From: Caldilineaceae bacterium SB0661_bin_34
Lineage (GTDB): Bacteria > Chloroflexota > Anaerolineae > Caldilineales > Caldilineaceae
DNA length: 64,000 nt
Direction: 5' to 3'
Assembly (NCBI GenBank): GCA_009841145.1
Contig: VXMJ01000072.1
Span: 27,714 to 91,713, forward strand
Shown here: positions 26,273-38,354 of the stretch, in pieces
Numbering within the stretch: the first letter of the stretch is position 1
Layout: the number at the start of each line of letters is the position of its first letter
The notes under the pieces: generated by a model
Databases searched by the model: none
Told to the model about the DNA's origin: nothing
What the model saw: the letters and a program-made list of their open reading frames with translations, nothing else
Position numbers and translations under genes: made by a program

Positions 26273-26340
26273 GAACCTGGTTGGCAGGTCTGACGTTGCG
26301 GACCCGGACTGGCGGAACGCGGTGGTGCCGGCCACCGCCC

Positions 26341-28311
<1,971 letters not shown>

Positions 28312-28427
28312 AGGGGGATGCGCTCGCCTTCAGGCGTTACTTGTAGATGCATTTTACCCCAGAAAGGCGTGCGGCTTTCCAGCCTCCGGCCTGAATCAAC
28401 ACGGACATCCACAGGCTTGGCGGACGG

Positions 28428-29270
28428 TCAATTCGGTTCGGACAGGCCGCGGCGCAGCAGTTCGTACAGCACGACCGCGACGCTGACGGACAGATTCAGG
28501 CTGTCCATGCCCGGGGTCATGGGGATGGCGGCCACCGCGTGGGCGACATCGCGCCAGATCGGGGACAGACCGGTCGCTTCGCTGCCGAAGACGCAGGCGA
28601 CCGTTCCCGGCAAACCGTCTGTGCTGTACAGGCTGCGTCCCTCGGGGGACACGGCTAGGACGGTGCACTGCTGGCGGTTGAGCCAGCCGACAACTTCCTC
28701 CACCGGGGCCTCCACGCACCGTAGGTCGAAGCACAGACCGACGCTGGCGCGAATCACATTCGGGTTCATCAGGTCGGTACCACCCCTGCCGTGCGTAGCC
28801 AGAATCAGGGTGCCGCTCCCGGCGGCCCGCATGGTTCGGAGGACGGCGCCGATGTTGCCGGGCTTGTCCACATCCTCCAATACCACCAGCCGCTCGTTCG
28901 GATGGGGAACCAGGCCGCGCAGGGAGTGGACCGGAGGTTTGATTTCGACCAGCAGGCCGCCCACGGAAGCGCGCATGGCCAGACGTCCGTAGACGTGGCG
29001 CGACACGGTATGGAAGCGGCCGCCACCGGTTTGCGTCCGGGACTGCAGGCGCGCCGCGAGTTCCGTTCCCTCCGGGCTGAGCAGGAGTTCCTCGCACACG
29101 AACACGGTCTGGATGGGAACGCCGTTGCGCAGAACCGCTTCGATTTCCCGGTAGCCTTCGGCCAGGGTTTGCCGATGGGCGCGGCGGTATGCGCTCTGGC
29201 GCAGGCGCAGGGCATGACGAATCCTGGGATTGCGGGTACTGGAGATGTGGCCGTGGCCGGTGTCCGACAT
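28428..29270 (-). CDS. SpoU/TrmH-family RNA 2'-O-methyltransferase
   Basis: 280 residues. The C-terminal trefoil-knot SAM domain shows motif 1 LEDVDKPGNIGAVLRT, motif 2 VFGSEATGLS and motif 3 IPMTPGMDSLNLSVSVAV. The N-terminal ~100 residues (RNPRIRHALRLRQSAYRR, YREIEAVL) are a SpoU_sub_bind-like substrate domain. It uses SAM to methylate a ribose in rRNA or tRNA; the target base cannot be assigned. It is divergent from secD across 180 bp. Confidence 0.9.
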   Translation of the reverse strand: MSDTGHGHISSTRNPRIRHALRLRQSAYRRAHRQTLAEGYREIEAVLRNGVPIQTVFVCEELLLSPEGTELAARLQSRTQTGGGRFHTVSRHVYGRLAMRASVGGLLVEIKPPVHSLRGLVPHPNERLVVLEDVDKPGNIGAVLRTMRAAGSGTLILATHGRGGTDLMNPNVIRASVGLCFDLRCVEAPVEEVVGWLNRQQCTVLAVSPEGRSLYSTDGLPGTVACVFGSEATGLSPIWRDVAHAVAAIPMTPGMDSLNLSVSVAVVLYELLRRGLSEPN

Positions 29271-29342
29271 GGTCAGAAGATTGCCTGCGGGGTGCCGCGG
29301 TGCTTGGGACGATCACTGCCAAACGGTTATGTGGCCGCCTTT

Positions 29343-29372
29343 TTGGTCGAGTTCCGATCCCTACTCTATACT
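29343..29372 (+). promoter_or_regulatory. Putative sigma-70-type promoter for secDF
   Basis: TTGGTC (29343-29348), 18-bp spacer, TATACT (29367-29372), about 78 bp before the secD start codon. Confidence 0.45.
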
Positions 29373-29450
29373 GCGCGCTGCGGTCAGGATTAGCCTCCAG
29401 TTCATTGCCGGTTGCGGAAGCCGGCCCAGGCCGATGTCCGGCAGTATTCC

Positions 29451-30854
29451 ATGCGTTCTAATCCCTTGTCCCTGCTGTTGACCGTTCTGCTGGCGGCGGC
29501 AGCCCTTTACGTGGCCCTGCCTCTCGATCACCTGCCGGGTTTGGAGTCGGCTCTGGGCACGCCAGAGGAACCCAGGGACCTGCGTGATTTGGTCAGGGGC
29601 CTGGATCTGCAGGGTGGCACCCAAATCCTGTTGGAGGCGGATTTGCCCGCCGACACAGAGATCCCCGAAGGCTCGATGGCCACGGCCCGCATCATCGTCG
29701 AGAACCGGGTCAACAGCCTCGGTGTGACGGAGCCCGCGGTCCAGGGCCAGGGTACGCGCCGGATTATCGTGGAGCTGCCTGGTATCGACAATCCGGAACA
29801 AGCCATCGAGACGCTGCGGTCCACCGGGCAGCTGGAGTTCATTGATCCAGGCGACGCGCAACTCCTGTCCGGGTACATCATCAATACAACCAATCGTCCC
29901 ACGGCCTCGGCGGACGCCATGACCGCCATGGCGGCCGGCGTCATGGATCCGGCCCCGGTGCCGTTCCCGGACAGGGTGTTCGAAACGGCCATGACCGGCG
30001 ACGTGCTGAACGACGCCGTGCCGGGCCTGGACGACACCACCGGCCTCTGGCAAATCAACTTCGAGCTCGCGGGTGACGGATCGGACCAGTTCTTCAACTA
30101 CACCCAGGCTAACGTGGGCCGGCCCATGCCGATTGTCCTGGACGGGGTGGTCCTGTCGGCGCCGATCATCAACGCCGCCATCCGGGACATCGGAGTGATC
30201 TCGGGCGATTTCACTGAGGAGGAGGCGCGCAGCCTGGCCATCCAGATGCGCTACGGTGCCCTGCCGGTGCCACTCCAGGTGGTCGATGTCCGCACCATCG
30301 GCGCGACGCTGGGACAGGAATCGGTCTCCCGCAGCCTGATTGCCGGACAGGTCGGCCTGTTGATGGTCCTGCTGTTCATGCTGGTCATCTACCGTCTGCC
30401 GGGCCTGCTGGCCTGCCTGGCCCTGGTCATTTACGTTGCCCTGAACGTGGCCGTGTTCAAGCTGGTGCCGGTGACCCTGACACTGCCGGGCATCGCGGGA
30501 TTCCTCCTGTCCATTGGGATGGCGGTCGATGCCAACATCCTCATTTTCGAGCGTCTGCGCGAGGAACTGCGCGCCGGCCGCTCCCTGCGTCTGGCGATCC
30601 GCACCGGCTTCAATCGGGCCTGGCCCGCCATCCGCGACGGCAACCTCTCGACCTTGATCTCGTGTGCCGTGCTGTTCTGGTTCGGAAGCAATTTCGGCGC
30701 CAGCGTGGTCAAGGGCTTTGCCCTGACGCTGGCCATCGGCGTGGTGCTGTCGATGTTTACGGCGGTCCTGGTGACGCGCACCTTCCTCCAGACCTTTCTC
30801 ACCTTGACCGCCGGCGTCGAAGACGATTCGCGCCGGTTGCTCGTCGGCCACTAG
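29451..30854 (+). CDS. secD: Protein translocase subunit SecD
   Basis: 467 residues. It uses the proton gradient to help SecYEG finish export. Helix 1 is [16 protein letters not shown]; the periplasmic P1 region begins [14 protein letters not shown] (D-x-x-G-G motif) and contains [11 protein letters not shown]; the later [24 protein letters not shown] leads into five C-terminal helices with [24 protein letters not shown]. It is shorter than the E. coli protein, as usual outside proteobacteria. An upstream GTG/TTG-type start would add 13 residues; the ATG at 29451 is preferred. It forms an operon with secF, 31 bp downstream. Confidence 0.96.
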   Translation: MRSNPLSLLLTVLLAAAALYVALPLDHLPGLESALGTPEEPRDLRDLVRGLDLQGGTQILLEADLPADTEIPEGSMATARIIVENRVNSLGVTEPAVQGQGTRRIIVELPGIDNPEQAIETLRSTGQLEFIDPGDAQLLSGYIINTTNRPTASADAMTAMAAGVMDPAPVPFPDRVFETAMTGDVLNDAVPGLDDTTGLWQINFELAGDGSDQFFNYTQANVGRPMPIVLDGVVLSAPIINAAIRDIGVISGDFTEEEARSLAIQMRYGALPVPLQVVDVRTIGATLGQESVSRSLIAGQVGLLMVLLFMLVIYRLPGLLACLALVIYVALNVAVFKLVPVTLTLPGIAGFLLSIGMAVDANILIFERLREELRAGRSLRLAIRTGFNRAWPAIRDGNLSTLISCAVLFWFGSNFGASVVKGFALTLAIGVVLSMFTAVLVTRTFLQTFLTLTAGVEDDSRRLLVGH

Positions 30855-30885
30855 CCCCAGTGTCCGCATTTCGGGAGATGAGTTC

Positions 30886-31854
30886 ATGGGCCTGCTGACC
30901 AGTCGCATGGGGACCGCCGCCATCGTGGAGCGGCGCAACCTGTGGTTCCTTCTGTCACTCTTGCTGATTCTGCCCGGCATCCTGCTCATGGCCTGGCGCG
31001 GCGTTACGGGCAATTCGTTGCTGCCCCTGAGCATCGACTACACGGGCGGCGTTCAGTGGGAAATCCGATTTGACGAACCGGCCAGCCCGGAAGCGGTGCG
31101 GGCCATCCTGCTACGAGCCGGTCTGGCGGACACGACCGCCTTCCAGGTGCAGGACGATCGGACCGTGCAGCTGAAGCTGAAGGCGATTGACAATCAGGTC
31201 AAGGAGCGGCTGGAAGGCGAGATCGAAGCCGAGATCGGGCCCTTCGACGAACAGTTCTTCCGCAACATCGGGCCGGCGATCGGCTCCGAGGTGAGCCGGG
31301 CGGCCGGCCTGGCCATCCTGGTTGCGGTCGTTGGCATTCTGATTTACATCACGGCCGCGTTCCGCCACCTCAATCACGCAACCCGTTATGGTGCCTGCGC
31401 CGTGTTTGCGCTCGCACACGACGTCCTGGTGACACTGTCCTTCATTTCCATCATGAGCCTGGTGTCGGCCTGGGAGGTGGATGCCCTCTTCCTGACGGCC
31501 GTACTCACCGTGATCGGCTTCAGTGTCAACGACACTATTGTGGTGTTCGACCGGATCCGCGAGAACCAGCGGCGCTACCAGGGGGAACCCTTTGCCCGCA
31601 TCGCCAACCGCAGCCTGGTGGAAACCCTGCAGCGTTCGCTCGCCACGCAGGTGACCGCCCTATTGGTGCTAGTGGCCATCCTGATTCTGGGTGGAGCCAC
31701 GCTACAGCAGTTCATGGCCACGTTGATTGTCGGCTTGGTGTCCGGAACCTACAGTTCGCTGTGCAACGCGACCCCTATTCTGGTCGCCTGGGAAGAACGC
31801 CGTTTCCTGGTCAAGGCGGATGTGGCCGATCCGGTTCCGGTTCCGGCCGCCTGA
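30886..31854 (+). CDS. secF: Protein translocase subunit SecF
   Basis: 322 residues. Partner of SecD. LLSLLLILPGILLMAW is helix 1; the D-Y-T-G-G motif is in SIDYTGGVQWEIRF; the conserved C-terminal block is TVIGFSVNDTIVVFDRIREN, followed by NRSLVETLQRSLATQVTALL. Six membrane helices in all. Confidence 0.96.
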   Translation: MGLLTSRMGTAAIVERRNLWFLLSLLLILPGILLMAWRGVTGNSLLPLSIDYTGGVQWEIRFDEPASPEAVRAILLRAGLADTTAFQVQDDRTVQLKLKAIDNQVKERLEGEIEAEIGPFDEQFFRNIGPAIGSEVSRAAGLAILVAVVGILIYITAAFRHLNHATRYGACAVFALAHDVLVTLSFISIMSLVSAWEVDALFLTAVLTVIGFSVNDTIVVFDRIRENQRRYQGEPFARIANRSLVETLQRSLATQVTALLVLVAILILGGATLQQFMATLIVGLVSGTYSSLCNATPILVAWEERRFLVKADVADPVPVPAA

Positions 31855-32005
31855 GACGGGTTCACGTTCGTTCCCGGTCGGGGATTATCCTGGGTTTGGC
31901 GCCGCGTGCAGGCGGCGTCGATCATAATGTTGGTACTGCCGCTCCCCGGTAATCGGGCATGTTCCCTGCCGCCGGGGACTTAACCGAGGTTTCCGACCAC
32001 TTTCA

Positions 32006-32743
32006 GTGCAAGTCACCAAGACCCGTTTGGTAGCCATAGACGGCGTGGCCGGTGCCGGAAAGTCCACGGCTGGCGCCCTGTTGGCGCAAAGGTTGGGATG
32101 GACGTTTTTCGATACCGGTATATTGTTCCGGGTTGCGTGTCACCTGGCACTGTCCCATGGTCAGCCGCCCTACGGCGAGGACCTGCTGGCAACCTTGTTG
32201 GAGCAAATGGAAAGGGACTTGGACATTAGGAGCGATTCCCGCTCCGACCGGGATGAGAGTCTTGAGACGCAGGTGCTGCTGGACGGATGCGATGTCACTG
32301 CCGCGCTGCGCCGGGAGGCGGTGGATCGCCTGCTGCCGGTTCTGTCCGGCCTGGATCCGGTGAGACGGTCCCTGACCCGGATGATGCGCAGCATGGGCCG
32401 TCGCTTGGCCGAGCAGGCGGGTGTGGTTGTGGTGGGCAGGGACATCGGCACGACCGTGTTTCCGGAGGCGCGCGTGAAGTTCTACCTCGACGCTGCCTCC
32501 GATGTCAGAGCCCATCGCAGGTGGCGGGATCTCCAAGCCCGAGGACTTGCGGTTCCGCTGGTCCAGGTGCACCGGGATCTTGTGGAGCGGGATCGACTGG
32601 ACAGCAGTCGCACCAATTCACCGGCGGCCCGGGCCACCGATGCCTTTCTGATAGACACAACCAGTGCCGGCGTTGACGAAGTGTTGGCCCAACTGGAGTC
32701 GGTCTGTCGGCAAATCCTGGGCCATGGAATAGGGGCCTCATGA
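32006..32743 (+). CDS. cmk: Cytidylate kinase
   Basis: 245 residues with a GTG start. It phosphorylates CMP/dCMP using ATP. P-loop GVAGAGKST near residue 13, DTGILFR for substrate contact, VVVGRDIGTTVFPEA, and the lid region RRWRDLQARG. The stop overlaps the following ATG (ATGA), so it is translationally coupled to the E1 alpha gene, an unusual functional pairing that may only reflect compact packing. Confidence 0.93.
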   Translation: MQVTKTRLVAIDGVAGAGKSTAGALLAQRLGWTFFDTGILFRVACHLALSHGQPPYGEDLLATLLEQMERDLDIRSDSRSDRDESLETQVLLDGCDVTAALRREAVDRLLPVLSGLDPVRRSLTRMMRSMGRRLAEQAGVVVVGRDIGTTVFPEARVKFYLDAASDVRAHRRWRDLQARGLAVPLVQVHRDLVERDRLDSSRTNSPAARATDAFLIDTTSAGVDEVLAQLESVCRQILGHGIGAS

Positions 32744-33708
32744 CTAGTCTGTCCGCCGTCGAGCGTCTGGACATCTACCGCTGGATGTACCGTACCCGGC
32801 GCTTCGACGAGGTGATGGTCTCCATGTTCAAGCAGGGACGCGGCCTGGGCACCTGCTTCAGCGCGCGCGGCCACGAAGCCGTCAGCATCGGTGCCGGTTG
32901 GGGGCTCCAGCCCGAGGATTTCGCGGCCCCCATGCACCGTAATGTCGGCATGTTCATGTTACGGGGCCTGCCGCCTGACCAGCTGTATTCCAACTACCTT
33001 GGCCGGGCCAACGGCACGACCCGGGGACGCGACGCCAACCTGCATGGCAACGGGGACCTTTCGCACAATTTGATTGGGTTCATCAGCCATATTCCCCAAT
33101 CCCTGCCGGTGGCGCTGGGCACAGCCATGAGTTTCCGCTATCGTCGGCAGCCGCAGGCCGCCCTCACGGTCTGCGGCGACGGGGGATCAACGGCCGGGGT
33201 TTTCCACGAAACCCTGAACATGGCGGTTCTTTACATGGCGCCGTTGGTAGTGGTGCTTGAGAACAACCAGTACGCCTATTCCACACCGGTCGCAGAGCAC
33301 ACGGCCGTCTCCGAACTGCATCTCAAGGCACGGGCCTACGATATGCCCAGCCAGGTGGTCGACGGCAACGATGTCCTGGAGGTGTTCGAGGCCGTGTCCG
33401 CGGCCCTGGCACGGGCCCGTGCCGGCGAAGGGCCGTCCCTGGTCGAAGCGCGCACCATGCGCATGCTGGGTCATGCCATCCATGACGGTGCCGAGTACGT
33501 TCCGGGTGAACTCCTGGCCCATTGGGAGGCCAGGGATCCGGTGGTCCGGTTCCGACGGTGGCTGCAGGACAACGATGGGGTCGGCCCTGACGTGTTGCAG
33601 GAGTTGGAGCGCACCGAGACGGATCTGATCGATCAGGCCTTCGCCGCGGCCGAGGCCAGTCCCTTCCCGGATCCGGATACCGTCGAGGCAGGCGTGTATG
33701 CCGACTGA
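32740..33708 (+). CDS. Thiamine-diphosphate-dependent 2-oxoacid/acetoin dehydrogenase E1, alpha subunit
   Basis: 322 residues. The thiamine diphosphate motif G-D-G...N-N is visible as VCGDGGSTAGVFHE ... VVVLENNQYAYSTP, and LIGFISHIPQSLPVALG is the usual region before it. It oxidatively decarboxylates a 2-oxoacid, or cleaves acetoin, together with the beta subunit encoded next (10-bp overlap). There is no E2 acyltransferase or E3 in the window, so the complex would borrow them from elsewhere. I cannot separate pyruvate, branched-chain or acetoin substrates by eye. Confidence 0.9.
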   Translation: MTSLSAVERLDIYRWMYRTRRFDEVMVSMFKQGRGLGTCFSARGHEAVSIGAGWGLQPEDFAAPMHRNVGMFMLRGLPPDQLYSNYLGRANGTTRGRDANLHGNGDLSHNLIGFISHIPQSLPVALGTAMSFRYRRQPQAALTVCGDGGSTAGVFHETLNMAVLYMAPLVVVLENNQYAYSTPVAEHTAVSELHLKARAYDMPSQVVDGNDVLEVFEAVSAALARARAGEGPSLVEARTMRMLGHAIHDGAEYVPGELLAHWEARDPVVRFRRWLQDNDGVGPDVLQELERTETDLIDQAFAAAEASPFPDPDTVEAGVYAD

Positions 33709-34702
33709 CAGCCGTGCCGGCAACAATCGCCGGATCACTTACCTGGAGGCGTTGGCCGAAGCGCTGGATCAGGAAATGGCCAGGGACCCGGACGTGCTGG
33801 TTCTGGGCGAGGACATCGGTGGCGAGTTCGGGGGAGCCTTCAAGGCCACCAAGGGGTTGTGGCAGAAGTACGGGGAAGACCGGGTGATCAACACCCCCAT
33901 GGCGGAACTGGGCTTCACCGGCATGGCGACGGGTATGGCCCTGGCCGGTCTGCGCCCGGTGATCGAGATGCAGTTTGCCGATTTCATCTCGACGGCCTTC
34001 GATGCCATTGTCCAGTACGCAGCCTCCACCCACTACATCTGGCAGGGGGCGGTGCCCTGGACCATACGGGCCCCGGCGGACGGAGGCACCAGTTCCGGGC
34101 CGTTCCACAGCCAGAACCCGGAGGCGTGGTTTGCCCACGTCCCCGGGTTGAAAGTCATCTGTCCCGGGACGCCGGCCGACGTCAAGGGCCTGCTGACCTC
34201 CGCGATCCGCGACAACAATCCGGTCATCTTCTTTGAAAGCAAGACCCTGTACCGCTCCCTGCGTGGTCCGGTGCCCCCCGGCGAGCATCTGGTGCCCATC
34301 GGCAAGGCTCGGCAGGCGCGACCGGGTGCCGACCTGACCATCATCACCTACGGGGCAATGCTGCAATCGGCACTGGCGGCAGCCGAGGAGTTGGCCGGGG
34401 AAGACATTGAGGCCGCGGTTCTGGATCTGCGCACGGTGAAGCCGCTGGATACGGACCAAATCCTGGAGTCCGTCAAGGCTACTGGCAAGGCGCTCATTGT
34501 GCATGCCGCCAACCGCATGATGGGATGCGGCGCCGAAGTGGCGGCTCTCATTGCGGAGGAGTGTTTCGAATATCTGGACGCCCCCGTCAGGCGTCTGGGC
34601 GGTTTGGACACGCCTGTGCCCTTCAGTCCGCCCCTGGAGCAGGCCTATCGGCCCGATGCCGACCGGATCGCGGCGGCCGCGCGGGACTTGGACGCCTGGT
34701 AG
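33698..34702 (+). CDS. Thiamine-diphosphate-dependent 2-oxoacid/acetoin dehydrogenase E1, beta subunit
   Basis: 334 residues. Pyrimidine-binding domain with ITYLEALAEALDQEM, VLVLGEDIGGEFGGAF, RVINTPMAELGFTGMATG and EMQFADFISTAFDAIVQYAA; C-terminal transketolase-like domain with TIITYGAMLQSALAAAEEL and DLRTVKPLDTDQIL. The conserved Glu in NTPMAELG activates the cofactor. It forms an alpha2beta2 enzyme with the preceding gene product. Confidence 0.92.
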   Translation: MPTDSRAGNNRRITYLEALAEALDQEMARDPDVLVLGEDIGGEFGGAFKATKGLWQKYGEDRVINTPMAELGFTGMATGMALAGLRPVIEMQFADFISTAFDAIVQYAASTHYIWQGAVPWTIRAPADGGTSSGPFHSQNPEAWFAHVPGLKVICPGTPADVKGLLTSAIRDNNPVIFFESKTLYRSLRGPVPPGEHLVPIGKARQARPGADLTIITYGAMLQSALAAAEELAGEDIEAAVLDLRTVKPLDTDQILESVKATGKALIVHAANRMMGCGAEVAALIAEECFEYLDAPVRRLGGLDTPVPFSPPLEQAYRPDADRIAAAARDLDAW

Positions 34703-34726
34703 GGACAGGCACGACCGGCAACGCGA

Positions 34727-35206
34727 ATGGCAACCATTCTTGGCACCCTCTGCTATCTGAAGCGGGATGGCAAGACGCTGATGCTGTACCGGAACCGCAA
34801 GGCCAACGACTTCCATGAAGGCAAGTGGAATGGTCTGGGCGGGAAGTTCGAACCCGGCGAATCCCCGGAGGCCTGCGCCATCCGAGAGGTCAGGGAAGAA
34901 AGCGGTCTGGAGGTGGAGGCGCCCCGCCTGCATGGCATGCTCACGTTTCCGGGTTTCGACGGCGAGAACGACTGGTACGTGTTCGTCTTCTCGGCCGAAC
35001 GCTTCTCCGGCAGCCTCATTGACTCCCCGGAAGGGGAGCTCCATTGGATCGAGGATGCAAGGCTGCTGGATCTCAATCTGTGGGAGGGAGACCGGATCTT
35101 TTTGCCCTGGCTGGACCAGGATCGGTTTTTCTCCGGCACGTTCGTCTATGCCAACGGGGTTCTGAAGAATCACGACGTCGTGTTTTACTCTAGCGGGTAT
35201 GGCTAG
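34727..35206 (+). CDS. Nudix hydrolase, MutT/8-oxo-dGTPase-like
   Basis: 159 residues. The Nudix box GGKFEPGESPEACAIREVREESGL is complete, with the metal-binding REVREES Glu residues. The N-terminal KWNGLGGKFEP and the ENDWYVFVF strand resemble MTH1/MutT-type 8-oxo-dGTP diphosphatases, so it may clean oxidised nucleotides; other nucleoside-diphosphate substrates are possible. A 7-bp-stem hairpin follows the stop. Confidence 0.88.
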   Translation: MATILGTLCYLKRDGKTLMLYRNRKANDFHEGKWNGLGGKFEPGESPEACAIREVREESGLEVEAPRLHGMLTFPGFDGENDWYVFVFSAERFSGSLIDSPEGELHWIEDARLLDLNLWEGDRIFLPWLDQDRFFSGTFVYANGVLKNHDVVFYSSGYG

Positions 35207-35209
35207 GAA

Positions 35210-35226
35210 GCCGACCGCCGGTCGGC
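35210..35226 (+). terminator. GC-rich hairpin after the Nudix gene
   Basis: GCCGACC, a 3-base loop and GGTCGGC, starting a few bases past the stop codon; no T-run follows, so termination is uncertain. Confidence 0.35.
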
Positions 35227-35272
35227 AGCCAGCCTGTCGGTTGCACGTCGCTGCCCATTTCACTTGCTTGAC

Positions 35273-36604
35273 ATGATCCGCATCTTCAACGCAGCCGAGG
35301 CTGCCGCTTCCATTCTTGAACGCGCCCCACTGGCGGATGCCCAGGTGCCCGACAGCTGGCTGGCAACCTGGAAGGATATGTTCGGCCAGGCCTTGGGCGT
35401 CGAGGAAGCCGTGGCAGCCATCATCGATGCGGTGCGCACCCGAGGGGATGCCGCGCTGTATGAATTTGGAAACCGCCTTGACGGTGTCGCCCCCGCGAGC
35501 CTGTGTCTGGAACAGGATCGCTTGGAAGCGGCTTGGCTGGCCCTGGACAACGAGACGGCCGCTGCCATGCAGTTGGCGGCCGATCGCGTGCACGCCTTCC
35601 ACGAACGGCAGCCTGTGTCCGACTGGGTGTACGAATCGGCGGACGGCACGTTGGGACAGCTTGTGCGACCCATTGAGAAGGTAGGAATTTATGTGCCTGG
35701 GGGCACCGCGCCGCTGCCGAGCGCGTTGTTGATGAGCGCAATACCGGCGCGGGTGGCCGGCGTGCCCGAGATATCGATCATCACACCGCCGGCAAGCCCG
35801 GCGGGGGAACCCGCGCCGATCCTCTTGGCCGCGGCTTGGTTGGCCGGTGTGCCGCGTTTGTATGTCAGTGGCGGTGCCCAGGCCATCGCCGCCTTGGCCT
35901 ATGGTACGGAGTCCGTGCCGGCGGTGGACAAAATCGCCGGTCCCGGCGGCCTGATGACGACCGAAGCCAAGCGGCAGGTGTACGGGCAGGTTGGTCTTGA
36001 CGGACTGTATGGGCCCACCGAAACCATGATTGTGGCCGACGAGTCGGCTGACCCTGAGGTGGTGGCGGCAGATCTGTTGGCCCAGGCGGAACACGATGTT
36101 CTGGCCAGCGCCATCCTGGTCACACCCAGTGTCCGCCTGGCCGAGTCGGTTCAGGCGGCTGTCGGCCAAATGCTCGAGGACCTGCCCCGGGCCGAGATCA
36201 TCGCAGGCTCCCTGGAACGCGGCAGTGGGATCGTGCTCGTGGATTCGCTGGAGGCAGGGATTGGCGTAGCCAATCAATATGCCGCGGAGCACCTGTGCCT
36301 GCTGGTGGCGGACCCCGATCAGTGGCTGGACCGGGTGCAGCATGCAGGCGGCGTGTTTATGGGACACCACAGTTCCGAGGTCCTTGGGGACTATGTGGCC
36401 GGTCCCAGTCACATCATGCCCACCAATGGAAGTGCCCGTTTCAGCAGTCCGCTCAGTGTTCTGGATTTCGTGCGCGTGGTCTCCCTGTTCGGCCTGAACG
36501 AAGCCGGGGCCCAGCGCATCGGACCGGCTGCGGCGCGACTGGCAGAGACCGAGGGTTTGCAGGCGCACGCCAGGGCAGTCACTGCAAGGAGGTCCCGGTC
36601 ATGA
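35273..36604 (+). CDS. hisD: Histidinol dehydrogenase
   Basis: 443 residues; zinc- and NAD-dependent double oxidation of histidinol to histidine. Visible: [74 protein letters not shown] (catalytic Glu-His) and [20 protein letters not shown] (zinc and substrate His/Asp). Start at the ATG 35273; a TTG nine bases upstream is possible. The stop overlaps hisC (ATGA). Confidence 0.96.
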   Translation: MIRIFNAAEAAASILERAPLADAQVPDSWLATWKDMFGQALGVEEAVAAIIDAVRTRGDAALYEFGNRLDGVAPASLCLEQDRLEAAWLALDNETAAAMQLAADRVHAFHERQPVSDWVYESADGTLGQLVRPIEKVGIYVPGGTAPLPSALLMSAIPARVAGVPEISIITPPASPAGEPAPILLAAAWLAGVPRLYVSGGAQAIAALAYGTESVPAVDKIAGPGGLMTTEAKRQVYGQVGLDGLYGPTETMIVADESADPEVVAADLLAQAEHDVLASAILVTPSVRLAESVQAAVGQMLEDLPRAEIIAGSLERGSGIVLVDSLEAGIGVANQYAAEHLCLLVADPDQWLDRVQHAGGVFMGHHSSEVLGDYVAGPSHIMPTNGSARFSSPLSVLDFVRVVSLFGLNEAGAQRIGPAAARLAETEGLQAHARAVTARRSRS

Positions 36605-37719
36605 CGGCGTTCGATCCCTCTACACTGCTCAATCCCGTTATCAAGTCCCTTTCGGCCTACAAGCCCGTGGAGCCTCTGGACTCACTGAGTACGGAACTCG
36701 GCTTTCGGGTTGAGGATCTGGTAAAGCTGGACGCCAATGAGAATCCCTATGGCCCGCCGCGCTCCGTCCTCGAGGCCCTGGCCTCCTACGACTGGTACCA
36801 CATCTATCCGGATTCAGCCCAGACCCGCCTGCGGGAACGGCTGGCGGCGTTGCACGGCGTGCCGGAGAGCATGATCGCGGTCGGCAGCGGTTCCGATGAG
36901 TTGTTGAACAACCTGAGCCAGATGTTCCTGTTGCCTGGCGACAGGATCCTGGACATGCCCCCCACCTTCCTCATGTATTCCAGCAATGCCCATCTGTACG
37001 GGGCGGAAGTCGTGGAGGTGCCACGCCGTCCGGACGACTACAGCCTGAACGTGGAAGCTGTTGAGGCGGCAGTGCTGGATGGCCGGGTGGGGGATGGGGG
37101 GCCGGTCAAGATTGTGTATGCCGCCACGCCCAACAATCCGACTGGTACCTGGTTGACGGACGGCGAATGCGAAAGGTTGTTGGATCTGCCGGCCCTGGTG
37201 GTCTTGGATGAAGCCTACATCGAGTTCGCTGGCGAGCCGTCCCGCGTCGCGCGTGTCGCCGAACACGACAACCTGGTCGTGTTGCGTACCTTTAGCAAGG
37301 CGGTCGGCATGGCCGGCCTGCGGCTGGGATGGGGGGTGTTTCCGGACTGGCTCATGGAACAGTTCTGGAAGTTCAAGCAGCCCTACAACGTCAACCAGGC
37401 CGCCCTGGTGGCCGGCCTGACCGGGTTGGAGCACTGGTCCGAAGTGCGGATGGTGGTGGATCGCATCCGCGCCGGGCAAAGGCAACTGTGGACGGGATTG
37501 GCGGGAATATCCTTCCTGGACCCCGTGCCGTCCGCGGCCAACTTCGTTCTGTGCCGGGTCCGGGGCCGCTCCGCCCTGGAGGTCAGGGACGGCCTGCGTC
37601 GACAGGGCATACTGGTTCGCTATTACGACACGCCGCTGCTGTCCGGCTGCATACGGATTTCCGTCGGTCGCGAAGACCAGATTGATCGGGTGTTGACGGC
37701 CCTGCAGGAGATGGAGTAG
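36601..37719 (+). CDS. hisC: Histidinol-phosphate aminotransferase
   Basis: 372 residues. Fold-I PLP enzyme converting imidazole-acetol phosphate to histidinol phosphate. LDANENPYGPPRSVLEAL is the substrate-binding start, AATPNNPTGTW and LVVLDEAYIEF hold the cofactor, and RTFSKAVGMAGLRLGW contains the Schiff-base lysine. Translationally coupled to hisD and followed 3 bp later by hisB. Confidence 0.96.
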   Translation: MTAFDPSTLLNPVIKSLSAYKPVEPLDSLSTELGFRVEDLVKLDANENPYGPPRSVLEALASYDWYHIYPDSAQTRLRERLAALHGVPESMIAVGSGSDELLNNLSQMFLLPGDRILDMPPTFLMYSSNAHLYGAEVVEVPRRPDDYSLNVEAVEAAVLDGRVGDGGPVKIVYAATPNNPTGTWLTDGECERLLDLPALVVLDEAYIEFAGEPSRVARVAEHDNLVVLRTFSKAVGMAGLRLGWGVFPDWLMEQFWKFKQPYNVNQAALVAGLTGLEHWSEVRMVVDRIRAGQRQLWTGLAGISFLDPVPSAANFVLCRVRGRSALEVRDGLRRQGILVRYYDTPLLSGCIRISVGREDQIDRVLTALQEME

Positions 37720-37722
37720 AGC

Positions 37723-38325
37723 ATGCGAGGCGAATCACGGCGGGCATCCATCAAACGACACACCTCCGAGACCCGTATCGAACTGTCCCTGGAACTGGAC
37801 GGGTCCGGTGTCTCCGATGTGGCGACTGGCATTGGCATGCTCGACCACATGCTGACCCTGTTTGCGCACCATGGCCTGTTCGACCTGTCCGCCAAGTGCG
37901 ACGGGGACCTCGAAATCGACGAACACCACTCTGCCGAAGACACAATGATTTGCCTGGGTCAGGCACTGGCCCAGGCCCTGGGCGACAAGGCGGGCATTGT
38001 GCGCACGGCCCACAGCTACGTGCCCATGGACGAAACCCTGGCTCGCGTGGCGGTGGACCTGTCGGGACGGCCCTACTGCGTGTTCCGGGGAGAATTCACC
38101 GGTTCCCGGATTGGGGCCCTGAGTACGGACCTGGTGCCGCACCTGCTCGAATCGCTGGCGTTCCACGCCGGCATGAACCTGCACGCCGAAATCCTGTACG
38201 GACACAACGACCACCATCGGGTGGAGGCAGTGTTCAAGGCCCTGGCCCGAGCCCTGGATCAGGCAACGCGCAAGGACGACAGGCGGTCGGGCGTGCCCAG
38301 CACCAAGGGCACTCTCAACAACTGA
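37723..38325 (+). CDS. hisB: Imidazoleglycerol-phosphate dehydratase
   Basis: 200 residues, monofunctional form without a phosphatase domain. The manganese-binding repeats are present: [66 protein letters not shown]. Dehydrates imidazole-glycerol phosphate in histidine synthesis. Third gene of the hisDCB run; the remaining his genes are not in the window. Confidence 0.96.
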   Translation: MRGESRRASIKRHTSETRIELSLELDGSGVSDVATGIGMLDHMLTLFAHHGLFDLSAKCDGDLEIDEHHSAEDTMICLGQALAQALGDKAGIVRTAHSYVPMDETLARVAVDLSGRPYCVFRGEFTGSRIGALSTDLVPHLLESLAFHAGMNLHAEILYGHNDHHRVEAVFKALARALDQATRKDDRRSGVPSTKGTLNN

Positions 38326-38354
38326 ACCAAATTAAACCCAACGAGGACAGACAG

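Noticed and set aside
33323..36568. 1081-codon minus-strand open frame over E1 beta, Nudix and hisD
   Set aside because: Pure antisense of three convincing genes; no motifs.
37896..38354. In-frame extension of threonine aldolase into hisB
   Set aside because: It translates hisB in the wrong frame; a good ribosome-binding site precedes the ATG at 38355.
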